DNA of 64,000 nucleotides from CAVRJC01 sp964505725 (GCA_964505725.1 CAZDJK010000002.1:32562-96561), one strand, 5' to 3'. Shown: positions 8,153 through 15,841, counted from the stretch's first letter. A program made the numbers and translations. Notes: a model not told the origin generated them from the letters alone.

Positions 8153-8587
8153 TCAGCCCCGCCCGGTCGCGTCCTCGCTCCGTTTGTACTCCAGCCCGCC
8201 GAGGCGCGTGTAGTCGAAGAAGCGCATGGCCGAGAGAGGCGGCGAGTACACGTGGATTGACGTCGCCGGGACCGGCTCGGCGTTCACGACCCAGTGCACG
8301 TGGCCGGGGCCGAACGCGACCGCGTCGCCCGTTCGCAGTCGCCGCTCGACGAGCGCGGGTCGCGCCTCGACGCGGGTGGAGGTCTCCCGCAGCTCGCCGT
8401 CGAGCACGAGCAGACCGCCCGCCACGCCTCCGTGGTCGTGGAGGTCGACGCCCTGCCGTTCGTGCCATCCGATCAGCCACACGTCGTAGCAGTCGGTGAT
8501 CCGCACGCGCCTCGACCACCGGGCCTCGGGTGAGGTGCGCGCGAGCGCACGCCAGGTGGGGCGGTCACGGTCGAGGTCGCGGAGCAC
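8153..8587 (-). CDS. Cysteine dioxygenase-like cupin protein (N-terminus probably displaced)
   Basis: The cupin core is clear: GVDLHDHGGVAGG supplies two iron-binding His and GPGHVHWVVN a third. The C-terminus is YTRLGGLEYKR. This is the bacterial cysteine dioxygenase fold, which oxidises cysteine to cysteine sulfinate in the cytosol. The first usable start inside this frame is GTG at 8587, giving 144 residues, short for the family. A better start, ATG at 8678 with GGAAGG 8 nt upstream, lies one frame away. Removing one G from the 8-G run at 8659-8666 joins it in frame and yields about 174 residues. Either the gene is frameshifted or the run is misread. Confidence 0.75.
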   Translation of the reverse strand: MLRDLDRDRPTWRALARTSPEARWSRRVRITDCYDVWLIGWHERQGVDLHDHGGVAGGLLVLDGELRETSTRVEARPALVERRLRTGDAVAFGPGHVHWVVNAEPVPATSIHVYSPPLSAMRFFDYTRLGGLEYKRSEDATGRG

Positions 8588-8678
8588 GTCGAGGATCGAC
8601 GCGGGCGAGAGCGGGTGTGTGACATCGGGTGTGCAGGAATCGGCAGCACGGGGCAGCAGGGGGGGGCGCGTTCGACAT
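8588..8678 (-). other. Displaced N-terminal segment of the cysteine dioxygenase-like gene
   Basis: In the frame of the downstream cupin this stretch encodes PLLPRAADSCTPDVTHPLSP, a plausible N-terminal arm. Its natural start, ATG at 8676-8678, is out of frame because of the run of eight G (8659-8666 on the top strand). The complement of 8687-8692 reads GGAAGG, an ideal ribosome-binding site for that ATG. Confidence 0.55.
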
Positions 8679-8727
8679 CCGGTCGTCCTTCCACGAGGGC
8701 CGGCAGCGGCGCAGGGTCGCGGGAACC

Positions 8728-8841
8728 TCAGCGCGCCGGACAGAGCTCGTCGAAGGTGAGCCCGGACTGCTCGCCCCACGTGTCTTTCATCGTCGGGGGA
8801 ACAGGGCTCCCGCCGGCGGCGATCCGGGGCTCGGTGCTCAC
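8728..8841 (-). CDS. Possible 37-residue small protein or leader peptide
   Basis: A GTG-started frame encodes 37 residues beginning STEPRIAAGG and ending GLTFDELCPAR, followed by TGA. The composition is balanced, unlike antisense shadow sequence, and AAGGTCC precedes the start. It lies about 50 bases upstream of the likely start of the cysteine dioxygenase gene on the same strand, so it would be the first cistron or a leader peptide. Its only Cys is four residues from the end. I do not recognise a family, and no homology could be checked. Confidence 0.4.
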   Translation of the reverse strand: MSTEPRIAAGGSPVPPTMKDTWGEQSGLTFDELCPAR

Positions 8842-8871
8842 ACCAGGACCTTAGCCGGAAAATCCGACCAG

Positions 8872-8937
8872 TCAAGTCATATTTTGGGCCGCACGCCTTG
8901 CTCTCGCCGCTCAGAAACACTAGCTTGTCCATCAAGT
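8872..8937 (+). repeat. Pair of TCAAGT hexamers in the transporter promoter region
   Basis: TCAAGT occurs at 8872-8877 and 8932-8937, exactly 60 bases apart, in the AT-richer gap between the divergent small ORF and the transporter gene. They could be operator half-sites, for example for the nearby LysR protein, but two hexamers alone are weak evidence. Confidence 0.25.
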
Positions 8938-8965
8938 TACTCGACAAAGCAGGAGCAACCCCTCG

Positions 8966-10033
8966 ATGCGACAGCTCCCGAGACCCGCCGGCTTCACCGC
9001 GGTGGCACTCGCTGCGATCGCCGCACTCGCCCTCGCGACGAGCGCACCGGCGTTCGCGGCCAAGAAGACCACCCAACCGGTGACGCTGCGACTCGCCTAC
9101 TTCCCCAACGTCACGCACGCGACCGCGCTCGTCGGCGTGCAGGGCGGCATCTTCGCCAAGAAGCTCGGCAGCGACGTGAGCCTGCAGACCAAGACGTTCA
9201 ACAGCGGGACCGACGAGCTCACCGCGATCCAGGCCGGCGCGATCGACGCCGGCTACATCGGCCCCAACCCGACGATCACCGCGTGGACGCAGCTCGACAA
9301 GGGCGTCCGGGTGATCTCGGGTGTCGCTTCGGGTGGTGCGTACTTCGTGGTGAAGCCGAACATCAACTCGGCGGCCGACCTGAAGGGCAAGACGCTCGCC
9401 TCGCCCCAGCTCGGCAACACCCAGGACGTGGCGCTCCGCAACTGGCTGAAGCAGCACGGGCTCGCCACCGACACCAACGGCGGCGGCGACGTGAAGATCA
9501 TCCCGCAGGACAACGCCACGTCGCTGGCGGCGTTCGAGGCGGGCAACATCCAGGGCGCCTGGGTGCCCGAGCCGTGGGCGACCCGCCTCGTCAGCGAGGG
9601 CGGCGGGAAGATCCTCGTCGACGAGAGCACGCTGTGGCCCCAGGGCAGATTCGTCACCACCCAGCTCATCGCGACGACCTCGTTCATCAAGGCGCACGCC
9701 GACGTGGTGCAGAAGTTGGTGAACGCCCAGGTCGCGGCGAACGACTACATCAAGACCCACACCGCCGACGCGGAGTCGCTCACGTCGCAGGCGATCCAGC
9801 AGATCACCGGCAAGCCGCTGTCGGGCGATCTCATCATCGCGTCGTTCAAGAACATCCAGTTCACCAACGACCCGATCGCGTCGTCGCTGGTGAAGGACAA
9901 CGCGACCCAGAAGCAGTTCGGCTTCCCGGCCGCCACGAGCCTGAAGGGGCTGTACGAGCTGTCGTTCCTCAACCAGGCCCTGAAGGCCGCCCACGAGCCG
10001 CCGGTCAGCGCGAACCTCGCCGCGAGCTCTTGA
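8966..10033 (+). CDS. ABC transporter substrate-binding protein, sulfonate/nitrate/taurine type
   Basis: A 355-residue exported binding protein. Residues 1-31 are a Sec signal peptide (FTAVALAAIAALALATSAPA, cleavage near AFA-A) without a lipobox. The mature part begins with VTLRLAYFPNVTHATALVGV, the pattern of the NMT1/SsuA-like family, and continues with AIDAGYIGPNP and GAWVPEPWATRL. Substrates of the family include alkanesulfonates, taurine, nitrate and thiamine precursors. The cysteine dioxygenase and CysQ-like neighbours favour an organosulfur compound, which is inference. AGGAG ends 10 nt before the ATG. It is the first gene of a three-gene transporter operon. Confidence 0.85.
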   Translation: MRQLPRPAGFTAVALAAIAALALATSAPAFAAKKTTQPVTLRLAYFPNVTHATALVGVQGGIFAKKLGSDVSLQTKTFNSGTDELTAIQAGAIDAGYIGPNPTITAWTQLDKGVRVISGVASGGAYFVVKPNINSAADLKGKTLASPQLGNTQDVALRNWLKQHGLATDTNGGGDVKIIPQDNATSLAAFEAGNIQGAWVPEPWATRLVSEGGGKILVDESTLWPQGRFVTTQLIATTSFIKAHADVVQKLVNAQVAANDYIKTHTADAESLTSQAIQQITGKPLSGDLIIASFKNIQFTNDPIASSLVKDNATQKQFGFPAATSLKGLYELSFLNQALKAAHEPPVSANLAASS

Positions 10034-10848
10034 CGAGCCTGCGCGACCCCGCGCCGTCGACCACGACGCCTCCGGCCCCGGACGGGGCCGGAGGCGTCGG
10101 CGCGCCTGCGGTCACCCTGGACCACGTCTCCAAGGTCTACGGATTCGCCGGCGACGCGGTGCACGCCCTCGACCGGGTCTCGCTCACCGTGGGCACCGGC
10201 GAGTTCCTCTGCCTCGTCGGCGCGTCCGGCTGCGGCAAGAGCACGCTCCTGAACATCGTCGCCGGTCTCGACCGCCCGAGCTCGGGAAGCGTCGACGTGG
10301 GCACCCTGCGCACCACCCTCCTGTTCCAGGAGGCCGCCCTGTTCCCGTGGTTGACCGCCCGCGGCAACGTCGAGCTGCCGATGAAGTTCCGCCACGTGCC
10401 GAAGTCGGAGCGTCGCGCCCGCGCCGAGCAGCTCCTCGAGTCGGTGAACCTCGGGGGTTTCGCCATCAAGCGGCCGCACGAGCTGTCGGGCGGCATGCGC
10501 CAGCGCGTGGCACTCGCCCGCGCGCTCGCCCAGGACGTCGACGTGCTCCTGATGGACGAGCCCTTCGGTGCGCTCGACGCCATGACGCGCGACTTGCTGC
10601 ACGAGGAGCTCGACAAGGTGTGGCAGGAGACCCGGCTCACGGTGATCTTCGTGACCCACAACGTGCGCGAGGCCGTGCGGCTCGGCGATCGCGTCGTGCT
10701 CCTGTCGAGCCGACCCGGCCGCGTCGTGCGCGAGTTCCCCGTGCACATCCCGCGGCCGCGTCGCATCGACTCGCGTGAGGTCGCCGAGCTCGCGGCCGTG
10801 ATCACCGACGAGCTCCGAGAGGAGGTGCGCCGCCATGGCGGTGGATGA
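10030..10848 (+). CDS. ABC transporter ATP-binding protein, SsuB/TauB-like
   Basis: A 272-residue ATPase powering the adjacent permease. It shows Walker A GASGCGKST, Q-loop LLFQEAALFPWL, signature LSGGMRQRVALARA, Walker B VLLMDEPFGALD and H-loop VTHNVREA, all intact. The start is not obvious. The only start codon before the conserved fold is TTG at 10030, overlapping the TGA of the binding-protein gene. That choice places a 17-bp perfect palindrome inside the N-terminal linker. The gene overlaps the permease gene by 14 nt. It is probably cytosolic and peripheral to the membrane. Confidence 0.85.
   Translation: MTSLRDPAPSTTTPPAPDGAGGVGAPAVTLDHVSKVYGFAGDAVHALDRVSLTVGTGEFLCLVGASGCGKSTLLNIVAGLDRPSSGSVDVGTLRTTLLFQEAALFPWLTARGNVELPMKFRHVPKSERRARAEQLLESVNLGGFAIKRPHELSGGMRQRVALARALAQDVDVLLMDEPFGALDAMTRDLLHEELDKVWQETRLTVIFVTHNVREAVRLGDRVVLLSSRPGRVVREFPVHIPRPRRIDSREVAELAAVITDELREEVRRHGGG
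10064..10099 (+). repeat. 17-bp perfect inverted repeat at the transporter gene junction
   Basis: CGACGCCTCCGGCCCCG at 10064-10080 is exactly mirrored at 10083-10099, leaving a 2-base centre. In RNA the inner pairs would open to a small loop on a very stable GC stem. It lies 31 bases after the binding-protein stop, in the spot where such operons often carry a 3'-protective or attenuating hairpin. No U-run follows. Confidence 0.75.
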
Positions 10849-11707
10849 GCGACAGCTCACCGAGCTCGCGACTGGGCTCGACGCGCTCGACGTCCCTCTG
10901 CCGCGTGCGGAGAGCCGCGGCCGCAAGCTCTGGCGCGCGAGCTGGCCCAAGCTCCTCGCCATCGGCATCGTGCTCGGAATCTGGCAGGGACTCGTGTGGC
11001 TCGGCTTCAAGCAGAAGTTCCACGCGCTCCCACCGCCGATCGACGCGTTCCGTTCCATCTTCGACAACTGGAGCGTCGTGTGGCAGGCGGTGCAGAACAC
11101 GATGACGCGCGCCTTCTACGGCTACACGCTGGCGCTGATCATCGGCACCACGATCGGCGCCTTGGTCGCGCGCATCCCGGTGCTCCGCGCCGCGATCGGG
11201 TCCATGATCACGGGGCTCCAGACCATGCCCTCTGTGGCATGGTTCCCGGCCGCGCTGCTCCTGTTCGGCCTGAACCAGAGCGCGATCATCTTCGTGGTGG
11301 TGCTCGGCGCGGCGCCGTCGATCGCCAACGGGCTCATCAACGGGATCGACAACATCCCCCCCGTGCTCCTGCGCGCAGGACGGGTGCTCGGCGCGCGTCG
11401 CTTCGCGGCGTTCCGGAGCGTCATCCTCCCTGCCGCCATGCCCTCGTTCATCGGAGGCCTGAAACAGGGCTGGGCCTTCGCGTGGCGCAGCCTCCTCGCG
11501 GGTGAGCTGCTCGTGCTGATCCCCGGCTACTTCACCCTCGGCCAGCAGCTCGACCAGAACCGGCTCAATCTCGACAGCGCCGGCGTGTACGGGATGATGA
11601 TCGTGATCTTCGTCATCGGCGTGCTCATGGACGCGTTCGTGTTCGGCAAGGCCGAGCGGTTCATCCGTCGCCGCTACGGGCTGGTCGACCAGGCCTCGCG
11701 GGCGTGA
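10835..11707 (+). CDS. ABC transporter permease, SsuC/TauC-like
   Basis: A 290-residue inner-membrane permease with about six membrane segments (for example KLLAIGIVLGIWQGLVWLG, ALIIGTTIGALVARIPVL, GVYGMMIVIFVIGVLMDAF). The cytoplasmic EAA-like coupling loop is ARRFAAFRSVILPAAMPSFI, which contacts the ATPase. The MQTMPSVAWFPAALLLFG-type region is typical of nitrate/sulfonate/taurine permeases. ATG at 10835 overlaps the ATPase gene by 14 nt. The operon is binding protein, ATPase, permease. Confidence 0.9.
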   Translation: MAVDERQLTELATGLDALDVPLPRAESRGRKLWRASWPKLLAIGIVLGIWQGLVWLGFKQKFHALPPPIDAFRSIFDNWSVVWQAVQNTMTRAFYGYTLALIIGTTIGALVARIPVLRAAIGSMITGLQTMPSVAWFPAALLLFGLNQSAIIFVVVLGAAPSIANGLINGIDNIPPVLLRAGRVLGARRFAAFRSVILPAAMPSFIGGLKQGWAFAWRSLLAGELLVLIPGYFTLGQQLDQNRLNLDSAGVYGMMIVIFVIGVLMDAFVFGKAERFIRRRYGLVDQASRA

Positions 11708-11727
11708 GCCGCGCGCGGACGCGCCGG

Positions 11728-11733
11728 TAGTCT
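11728..11733 (+). promoter_or_regulatory. -10 hexamer upstream of the histidine kinase gene
   Basis: TAGTCT is followed after 6 nt by ATC at 11740 in the kinase frame. At every comparable site in this window that position is ATG or GTG, so translation may begin at this ATC. Confidence 0.4.
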
Positions 11734-11838
11734 CTCGGCATCGCCGACGTCCCCGCGCTCGTCCGGACCCGTCCGACGCGGACCGCGGTTCCCGCCCGCG
11801 CCGAGCTTCGCCGCGCGCTCCGGGCCGGCGCGCGCATC

Positions 11839-13185
11839 GTGCTCGGCCTCGCGAGCGTCGGTATCGCCACCGCGGTGCTCGTCGCACTCGGCGCCGACCT
11901 GACGTTCGCCGCCCTGACGCTGCTCTTCGTGGTGGTCGCGGCATCCCTGTTGGGTTACCCCGCCGGGGTGGCCAGCGCGGTGCTCGCAGCGATGCTGCTC
12001 AACTACTCGTTCACACCGCCGCTCCACTCCTTCTCCATCGAGAAGACGGACGACGTGCTCGCGCTGGCGGCGTTCGTGGCCATCTCGCTGATCGTGGGCT
12101 CGGCGGTGGCGCGCCTCAACGAGCTGCGGCGGCGGTCGGAGCTCGGCGCACGCGAGGCGCGGGTCCGCCTCGAGGCCACCAACGCGCTGCTGTCGGGACA
12201 GGATCCGTCCGCGGTCCTCCAGTCGGTCACCGACGAGCTCGTCGCCCTGTTCGACCTCGCGTGGTGCGAGGTCGTCGCGGGGGGCGCGTCCGCGCGCGCC
12301 ACCGGTGAGGGCGAGGGGTCGGCGACAGTCGTGCTGCGCACGCCGTCGGCCGTGCTCCGCGCCGCCGTCGACCGGCCGCTCCGCGCCGACGAACGCGACA
12401 CCCTCGAAGCGCTCTTGGCCGGGCTCGGCACCGCGCTCGACCGCAGCCGGCTGCAGCAGGAGGCGCGCGAGCAGCAGCTCCGCGCCGACCTCGACCGGAG
12501 CCGTATCGGCTTCCTCAGCGCGGTGACCCACGAGGTGCGCACGCCGATCGCCACCATCAGGACCGCCACCGGAGCACTGCGCTCGCCCTCGTCCTCCCTC
12601 GACGACCAGGAGCGCGCCGAGCTCGTCGACGCCGCCTACGAGGAGTCCACCCGCCTGGAGCGGCTCGTGACCAAGGTGCTCGACCTCACCCGGATCCGCG
12701 CCGGCGCGGTCACCCCGGAGGTCGAGCCGGTCTCCGTCGACGACCTCGTCCGTGCGGCGGTGAGCGCGCTCGGCCCCGCGGCCGCGGCGCGGGAGATCAC
12801 GCTCGACGTCGACCCTGACCTCGACGCGCTCTCCGTCGATCCCCTCCTGCTCGAGCACGTGCTCGCCAACCTGCTCGAGAACGCGGTCGCCTACGACACG
12901 ACAGGCGGGGCGATCGAGGTCCACGCAAGGGCGCGGCGCCGGCGGGTCGAGATCGCGGTGGTCGACCACGGCCCCGGCATCGCGCCGCTCGACCGCGATC
13001 GGGTGTTCGACGAGTTCGTCCGCCTCCCCGGACCACCGGCGGCAGGGAGCGGCCTCGGGCTCACGATCGTCCGCGCGCTGACCGAGGCGAACGGGGGCCA
13101 CGTGAGGCTGGACGCGACGCCGGGCGGTGGGGCGACGTTCGTGCTCGACCTCCCGGCCGACCACGGCGAGGAGGCCGGCGTTTGA
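11839..13185 (+). CDS. Sensor histidine kinase, KdpD-like membrane domain
   Basis: The first canonical start, GTG at 11839, gives 448 residues. The membrane part (residues 1-90) has closely packed hydrophobic segments and the loop NYSFTPPLHSFSIEKTDD, which is diagnostic of the KdpD/DUF4118 sensor. A GAF-like linker follows, then the phospho-acceptor His231 in SAVTHEVRTPIATI. The ATP-binding domain has NLLENAVAYD, DHGPGIAP and GSGLGLTIV. GTG falls within the first membrane segment, and the frame is open back to 11731. An ATC at 11740, 6 nt after TAGTCT, would add 33 residues and complete it. No kdpFABC genes are nearby, so the signal need not be potassium. Confidence 0.85.
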   Translation: MLGLASVGIATAVLVALGADLTFAALTLLFVVVAASLLGYPAGVASAVLAAMLLNYSFTPPLHSFSIEKTDDVLALAAFVAISLIVGSAVARLNELRRRSELGAREARVRLEATNALLSGQDPSAVLQSVTDELVALFDLAWCEVVAGGASARATGEGEGSATVVLRTPSAVLRAAVDRPLRADERDTLEALLAGLGTALDRSRLQQEAREQQLRADLDRSRIGFLSAVTHEVRTPIATIRTATGALRSPSSSLDDQERAELVDAAYEESTRLERLVTKVLDLTRIRAGAVTPEVEPVSVDDLVRAAVSALGPAAAAREITLDVDPDLDALSVDPLLLEHVLANLLENAVAYDTTGGAIEVHARARRRRVEIAVVDHGPGIAPLDRDRVFDEFVRLPGPPAAGSGLGLTIVRALTEANGGHVRLDATPGGGATFVLDLPADHGEEAGV

Positions 13186-13901
13186 GCGTGGTGCTGCTGG
13201 TCGAGGACGACAAGCTCCTGCGACGCGCGCTCCGGGCGAGCTTCCGCGGGTGGGGCTTCGACGTGCAGGAGGCCGAGCGCGGCGAGGAGGCGCTGAGCCT
13301 GGTGTCGGACGAGGCGCCCGACCTCGTGGTGCTCGACCTCAGCCTGCCCGGCATCGACGGGCTCGAGACGCTCCGGCACCTGCGCACGTTCACGAGCGTG
13401 CCCGTGATCGTCCTGACCGTCCGCGACTCGCTCAACGACAAGGTGAGCGCGCTCGAGTCGGGCGCCGACGACTACCTGGTCAAGCCGTTCGAGCCCGACG
13501 AGCTCCTGGCGCGCGCACGGGCCCACCTCCGCCGCATCACCACCCCCGAGCACCGTGCCGCGCTGGTGCGCTCGGGCGACCTCGAGATCGACCTCACCCG
13601 CCAGCGGGTGACCTGGGCGGGCGAGCCGGTGGCGCTCACGCCCACCGAGTTGCGCCTCCTCGAGGTCCTGCTCGCACATCGCGGCCGTCTCGTGACGCGC
13701 GAGCAGCTCCTGGAGCAGGTGTGGGGGTCGACGCAGCGGAGCGACCACGGGCGCCTGCGGGTGTTCGTGCTGCACCTCCGGCGCAAGCTCCACGACGACG
13801 CGGCCCGCCCCCGCCTCATCTTCACCGAGCCCGGGCTCGGCTACCGCTGGATCGGCGAGCACGAGGAGGCGTTGGTCGCGGAGGACGACGCCGCCACCTG
13901 A
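13182..13901 (+). CDS. Response regulator, OmpR/KdpE type
   Basis: A 239-residue DNA-binding response regulator. The receiver domain has acidic residues Asp9-Asp10, phospho-acceptor Asp52 in VVLDLSLPG and Lys in YLVKPFEP. The winged-helix output domain (from about residue 130) has LTPTELRLLEVLLAHRGRLV and the C-terminal GLGYRWIGE. TTG at 13182 overlaps the kinase stop (TTGA), so it is coupled to and surely partnered with that kinase. The next genes downstream are amtB and glnB, possible targets but separated by a promoter region. Confidence 0.9.
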   Translation: MSVVLLVEDDKLLRRALRASFRGWGFDVQEAERGEEALSLVSDEAPDLVVLDLSLPGIDGLETLRHLRTFTSVPVIVLTVRDSLNDKVSALESGADDYLVKPFEPDELLARARAHLRRITTPEHRAALVRSGDLEIDLTRQRVTWAGEPVALTPTELRLLEVLLAHRGRLVTREQLLEQVWGSTQRSDHGRLRVFVLHLRRKLHDDAARPRLIFTEPGLGYRWIGEHEEALVAEDDAAT

Positions 13902-13969
13902 CAAGACTCGCAAGGTTCTCGTCAGCGATACGAATTCTTCCGTTGGCTTCCTAAGAAATACGACAGATT

Positions 13970-13987
13970 CCCGTGAGACTCCCGTAA
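13970..13987 (+). promoter_or_regulatory. Direct repeats one helical turn apart in the amtB upstream region
   Basis: CCCGTGA at 13970 and CCCGTAA at 13981 are spaced 11 bp apart within an unusually AT-rich gap of about 200 bases before amtB. The spacing resembles that of nitrogen regulators such as GlnR, but the sequences do not match its consensus well. Confidence 0.3.
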
Positions 13988-14097
13988 CCCTGGGTTGACG
14001 CCCGCGAGACGCGGGTGTCGCGGTGCCTTCTTACCTTCCTCCTCGGCGCGCGGCGCGCGCGCCCGCCTTTTGGGGCTCGTCGAAGGGAGCGGTGCGG

Positions 14098-15735
14098 GTG
14101 TCGAAGACTCAGAAGTTCTGGGCCCTCACGTTGATCACGCTGATCGCGCTGATCGCGGTGGGTCATTGGAGTCCGAACAATGGAGATCCCGGCGGGCCCA
14201 GCGGCACTGCGAGCGGGAACGCCACCATCGTCCAGGCGACCAAGGCGGCGACCAACAACCCCCTCGGGATCACCAAGGTGCCGCTGTCGGCGGCGGGTAT
14301 GCAGGAGCTGGCCAGCGGCGTCGCACACGTCGCGATCTCGGTGAACTTCACCTGGCTGCTGCTCACCGGCTTCCTGGTGCTCTTCATGCAGGTCGGGTTC
14401 GCGTTCCTCGTCACCGGGCTCACGCGAGCGAAAAACGCCGGCCACATGATGATGATGAACCTGGTTTCGTTCGTCGTCGCGCTGATGGCGTACTACGCGG
14501 TCGGCTTCGCGTTTCAGTTCGGCGGGGTGGCACCGATCACGAACCTCGGGGGCACCGCGCCACTGAGCAGCATCTTCGGCCACGGCAGCGCGGGGATCAT
14601 CGGCCTGCACGGCTTCTTCCTGCAGACGGGGAGCACCTATGACGTCGGCGTGATGGCGTTCTTCCTGTTCCAAGTCGTCTTCATGGAGACCGCCGGCTAC
14701 ATCATCATCGGCGCCATCGCCGAGCGCATCAGCTTCGCCGGCTTCCTGTTCGCCGAGGTCGCGATGGGTGCGATCGTCTACCCGATCTACGGCAACTGGA
14801 TGTGGGGCGGCGGCTGGCTCTCGAAGCTCGGCATATCGGCGGGTCTGGGCCACGGCGCCGTCGACTTCGCCGGTTCGGGGGTGGTGCACGCGACCGGCGG
14901 CTGGGCCGCGCTGGCGCTAGCGATGCTGTTGGGGCCGCGTATCGGCAAGTACCGCAGCGACGGCACACCACGCGCGTTTCCCGGTCACAACCTCGGCTAC
15001 GTGGTGATCGGAACCCTCGTGCTGACGTTCGGATGGATGGGCTTCAACCCCGGCTCGACCTTCGGCGCCACCGACCTCCGCATCGGCATCGTCGCGGTCA
15101 ACACACTGCTCGCGGCGTCCGCGGGCGCCATCATGGCGATGGCGTGGACCAACTGGAAGTGGGGCAAGCCCGACATCTCCATGACGTGCAACGGCATGCT
15201 CGCCGGGCTCGTCGCCATCACCGCACCGTGCGCGTTCGTCGCACCGTGGGCGGCGACGGTGATCGGGGTCGTCGCCGGCGCGCTCGTGTGCTGGAGCGTC
15301 GAGTTCTTCGACAAGAAGGCGAAGATCGACGACCCGTGCGGCGCGATCTCCGTGCACGGGACCTGCGGCGCGTGGGGCGTGCTCTCGGTCGGGCTCTTCG
15401 CCGACGGCACCTACGGCCTTGGCTGGAACGGCGTCAGCGGCACCGTGCACGGCCTCTTCTACGGTCATGGCGGCGGCGGCCAGCTCCTCGCCCAGATGAT
15501 CGACGTCGTCGTCGGCTTCGTGTGGGCGTGGGGTGCCATGTACCTGCTCTTCGCGCTGGCCAAGAGGTTCATCGTGACCCGCGTGTCGCCCGAGGTCGAG
15601 ATCGAAGGCCTCGACGAGGGCGAGTTCGGCCAGGTCTGCTACCCCGACTTCGTGCTGCGGGTGGAGACCGACAGCGGCATCACCGACGAGCTCGACGTGC
15701 GCGCCGGTTCCTCGGGCACGCCCGTCACGAGCTGA
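14098..15735 (+). CDS. amt: Ammonium transporter, Amt family
   Basis: A 545-residue membrane channel for ammonium. An extra hydrophobic segment (FWALTLITLIALIAVGHW) and a roughly 60-residue Gly/Thr-rich linker precede the usual eleven-helix Amt core, which begins near NFTWLLLTGFLVLFMQVGFA. Core motifs include GYIIIGAIAERISFAGFL and GSGVVHATGGWAALALAML with the first pore His. The second is in VSGTVHGLFYGHGGGG. The N-terminal segment may be a cleaved signal. GTG at 14098 is chosen because GAAGGGAG precedes it. glnB follows, the usual partner whose protein plugs the channel. Confidence 0.93.
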   Translation: MSKTQKFWALTLITLIALIAVGHWSPNNGDPGGPSGTASGNATIVQATKAATNNPLGITKVPLSAAGMQELASGVAHVAISVNFTWLLLTGFLVLFMQVGFAFLVTGLTRAKNAGHMMMMNLVSFVVALMAYYAVGFAFQFGGVAPITNLGGTAPLSSIFGHGSAGIIGLHGFFLQTGSTYDVGVMAFFLFQVVFMETAGYIIIGAIAERISFAGFLFAEVAMGAIVYPIYGNWMWGGGWLSKLGISAGLGHGAVDFAGSGVVHATGGWAALALAMLLGPRIGKYRSDGTPRAFPGHNLGYVVIGTLVLTFGWMGFNPGSTFGATDLRIGIVAVNTLLAASAGAIMAMAWTNWKWGKPDISMTCNGMLAGLVAITAPCAFVAPWAATVIGVVAGALVCWSVEFFDKKAKIDDPCGAISVHGTCGAWGVLSVGLFADGTYGLGWNGVSGTVHGLFYGHGGGGQLLAQMIDVVVGFVWAWGAMYLLFALAKRFIVTRVSPEVEIEGLDEGEFGQVCYPDFVLRVETDSGITDELDVRAGSSGTPVTS

Positions 15736-15742
15736 TGACACC

Positions 15743-15801
15743 GGAGCGGGGGGAGGCGGTGGCGCGGCGACGGTGCCGGGCCCGCCGTCCCTCCCCGCTC
15801 C
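15743..15801 (+). other. Hairpin in the amtB-glnB gap
   Basis: GGAGCGGGG at 15743-15751 pairs perfectly with CCCCGCTCC at 15793-15801 around a GC-rich loop. It could lower or fine-tune readthrough from amtB into glnB. Confidence 0.4.
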
Positions 15802-15841
15802 CTGCCACACTCGACATCACCACGAGGGCCAGGAGGCTCGC

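Noticed and set aside
10064..10099. The palindrome as the end of an insertion sequence
   Set aside because: There is no partner end, target duplication or transposase nearby; a hairpin within the operon explains it.
11839..13901. Calling the two-component system a potassium-responsive KdpDE
   Set aside because: No kdpFABC genes are present and the usual large KdpD N-terminal domain is missing, so only the fold similarity is supported.
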